A DNA stretch of 64,000 nucleotides from Winogradskyella wichelsiae. GTDB taxonomy: Bacteria > Bacteroidota > Bacteroidia > Flavobacteriales > Flavobacteriaceae. The number at the start of each line of letters is the position of its first letter. Within the stretch, counting starts at the first letter, position 1. A model generated the notes under the pieces. It made no database searches. It saw only the letters and a program-made list of their open reading frames with translations, and had not been told where the DNA came from. Shown one piece after another: positions 62,930-64,000 of the stretch. The stretch covers positions 346,714 through 410,713 of the forward strand of contig NZ_JABFDJ010000004.1 in assembly GCF_013403925.1 (NCBI RefSeq), in the 5' to 3' direction. The translations under genes were made by a program, and so were the position numbers.

Positions 62930-63238
62930 AATGATTTCTAAACCAGTTTTTAACTACATATAAAACACTAATAATCAATAATTTGAAAAACAGTAACATC
63001 GCGTAGCGTGTTACCCTCTTGCTATTCCTTTTCGTCCAGCGCGCTGGACAAAAAAAATACCATTAAATCCATAATGTAATGGCTTTTTAACGATTGCTAA
63101 TTGTAATACGATCTTTTAAGACTGTTATTCTTGAAGTTTAAAAGTATCTTTAGCAAACCGCTCTTTTTGTTGCAGAATATAAAATATCGGAACAAAAAAG
63201 ACTGCCTTTTCAGACCGCCTTTTGAGCTCATGCAATTG
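62930..63238. other. Non-coding region with oriT-like structures
   Basis: Contains the hairpin and palindrome described separately (62993-63049). The remainder holds no gene. Confidence 0.5.
62993..63049. other. Candidate origin of transfer (oriT)
   Basis: A hairpin GTAACA(t)CGC-GTA-GCGTGTTAC (62993-63014, 9 bp with one bulge) is followed by a 16-bp perfect palindrome GTCCAGCGCGCTGGAC at 63034-63049. The block is GC-rich within AT-rich DNA and lies directly upstream of the mobilization gene. No transfer activity can be shown from sequence. Confidence 0.5.
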
Positions 63239-63619
63239 TTAATATTCGCTCGGAAGCACCAGTGTATTATCTACGAAAAATAAGCGCAGTTCATCCAAAG
63301 GAAAATCAGTTACACTATAGCGATGCGTTTCAAAAATAGTACCATTTCCATCACTATAATTTATGATGGCTTCGCATTGCTTTTCAAACTGTTCTTTTTC
63401 AGGAAGTCGTTTAAAATTAATGGTAATAAATTCACTTCTATGCGATAAACTTTTTGCAATTACGGATGCATCTTTTATCAGCCAAAAACATTCCGCTTCA
63501 TTAGCCAAATATTTTAATCCGTCAGTTAAACGCGTTCCAATTAATGGAATTTTAAAGACCATTTCGGTACCGCAAAAATGTTGTAAATCGGCTTTTATTT
63601 TGTTAACTTGTGTCTTCAT
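63239..63619 (-). CDS. DUF6876-like protein of the mobile element
   Basis: 126 residues without signal peptide. The pattern LQHFCGTEMVFKIPLIGTRLTDGLKYLANEAECFWLIKDAS and the later NYSDGNGTIFETHRYSVTDFPLDELRLFFVDN match small proteins (DUF6876) found on flavobacterial integrated elements near ssb. No function known. Ends close to the ssb gene on the same strand. Confidence 0.75.
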   Translation of the reverse strand: MKTQVNKIKADLQHFCGTEMVFKIPLIGTRLTDGLKYLANEAECFWLIKDASVIAKSLSHRSEFITINFKRLPEKEQFEKQCEAIINYSDGNGTIFETHRYSVTDFPLDELRLFFVDNTLVLPSEY

Positions 63620-63649
63620 TGTAATTACTATTTAGTAAGATTAATAATG

Positions 63650-63689
63650 AAAAAGAGAGCGCATCTTTCCACAGGAACGCTCTCTTTTA
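63650..63689 (-). terminator. Terminator of the element's ssb gene
   Basis: Stem AAAAGAGAGCG / CGCTCTCTTTT with a loop of about 16 nt, just after the ssb stop on the minus strand. Confidence 0.75.
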
Positions 63690-63697
63690 ATTTTCAA

Positions 63698-64000
63698 TTA
63701 TTCCGTAGCGTTATCGCCTTTAATTCCTAAAAGTAAGATTTCATCTACGACCACTTCGGTAACGTACCTCTTTTCTCTGACTGCGGTTTCATAAGAGCGT
63801 GAGGTTAATTTCCCCTCTAGTGCTACCTCTTTTCCTTTGCCTACATATTTCTCTACGATTTCGGCAATCTTTCCCCATGCTAAAATAGTGTGCCATTGGG
63901 TGTCTGTCACTTTTTCTCCCTTGGAATCTTTGTAAGATTCATTGGTGGCGATTGAAAATTTTGCAACTTTCTTACCGTTTTCAAGGTTTGTAATTTCTGG
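63698..64000 (-). CDS. ssb: Single-stranded DNA-binding protein (N-terminus cut by window edge)
   Basis: The minus-strand frame is open to the right window edge: 100 codons plus stop, reading PEITNLENGKKVAKFSIATN, ESYKDSKGEKVTDTQWHTILAWGKIAE and KGKEVALEGKLTSRSYE, the central OB-fold of SSB. The C-terminus ends GDNATE with no acidic DDDIPF-type tail, so it is a short, element-borne SSB rather than the housekeeping one. A start inside the window (GTG before TDTQWH) is only an internal codon; the true start lies outside. Confidence 0.9.
   Translation of the reverse strand, partial: PEITNLENGKKVAKFSIATNESYKDSKGEKVTDTQWHTILAWGKIAEIVEKYVGKGKEVALEGKLTSRSYETAVREKRYVTEVVVDEILLLGIKGDNATE

Noticed and set aside
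63363..63635. Plus-strand 90-codon ORF
   Set aside because: Antisense to the DUF6876-like gene; shadow frame.
1..64000. CRISPR arrays, rRNA and tRNA genes
   Set aside because: No regularly spaced repeats and no rRNA or tRNA signature sequence were seen; the tmRNA is the only RNA gene found.

Overview
The window is AT-rich DNA from a marine-type member of the Flavobacteriaceae (Bacteroidota). The evidence is a tmRNA whose tag reads GENNYALAA, T9SS-type C-terminal sorting domains, a SusC/SusD pair with an ECF sigma factor and a FecR anti-sigma factor, promoters with the TAnnTTTG -7 element, no Shine-Dalgarno sequences before most genes, and many DUF families typical of flavobacteria. The genus cannot be fixed from the sequence alone.

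Positions 1-44 kb are mostly ordinary chromosome in short operons: a secreted choice-of-anchor L protein (cut by the left edge), uvrB, a TerB-like protein, sucC, an ACT-domain aspartokinase-like protein divergent from lysA, an AI-2E-type permease, a PPK2 polyphosphate kinase with an NtrC-type response regulator, MscS, a NatAB-like ABC exporter, grpE-dnaJ, YceI, outer-membrane proteins, a MazG-like pyrophosphatase, ilvE, a DUF4920/cytochrome c/mnmD operon, a DTW-domain tRNA modifier, several unknown exported proteins (26.2-29 kb), an M49 peptidase, fluC, a B12-dependent ribonucleotide reductase, a creD operon with its own winged-helix regulator, a lysine-type NAD(P) oxidoreductase, a T9SS cargo protein and an M16 protease.

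Positions 45.8-59.6 kb hold a coherent nutrient-acquisition locus: SusD, SusC with an N-terminal STN signalling domain, FecR, a divergent ECF sigma factor, an imelysin-like/MauG di-haem peroxidase fusion, a 1322-residue T9SS-secreted purple-acid-phosphatase-like protein with a duplicated N-terminal domain, and a TPR protein. The likely theme is TonB-dependent uptake linked to extracellular release of phosphate from an organic substrate. The substrate itself is inferred, not seen.

Positions 60.1-64 kb are the ssrA (tmRNA) gene followed directly by the left end of an integrated mobilizable or conjugative element. It carries an IntDOT-like tyrosine recombinase, an iteron-like array of four 11-bp repeats, a BfmA/BtgA-like mobilization protein with an oriT-like hairpin and palindrome upstream, a DUF6876-like protein and an SSB gene cut by the right edge. 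The far end of the element lies outside the window.

The observations most worth following are the twin operators around the winged-helix/creD genes, the sigma/FecR/SusCD/phosphatase/peroxidase locus, and the unusual non-coding architecture (palindromes, inverted integrase sites, iterons, candidate oriT) of the ssrA-borne element.
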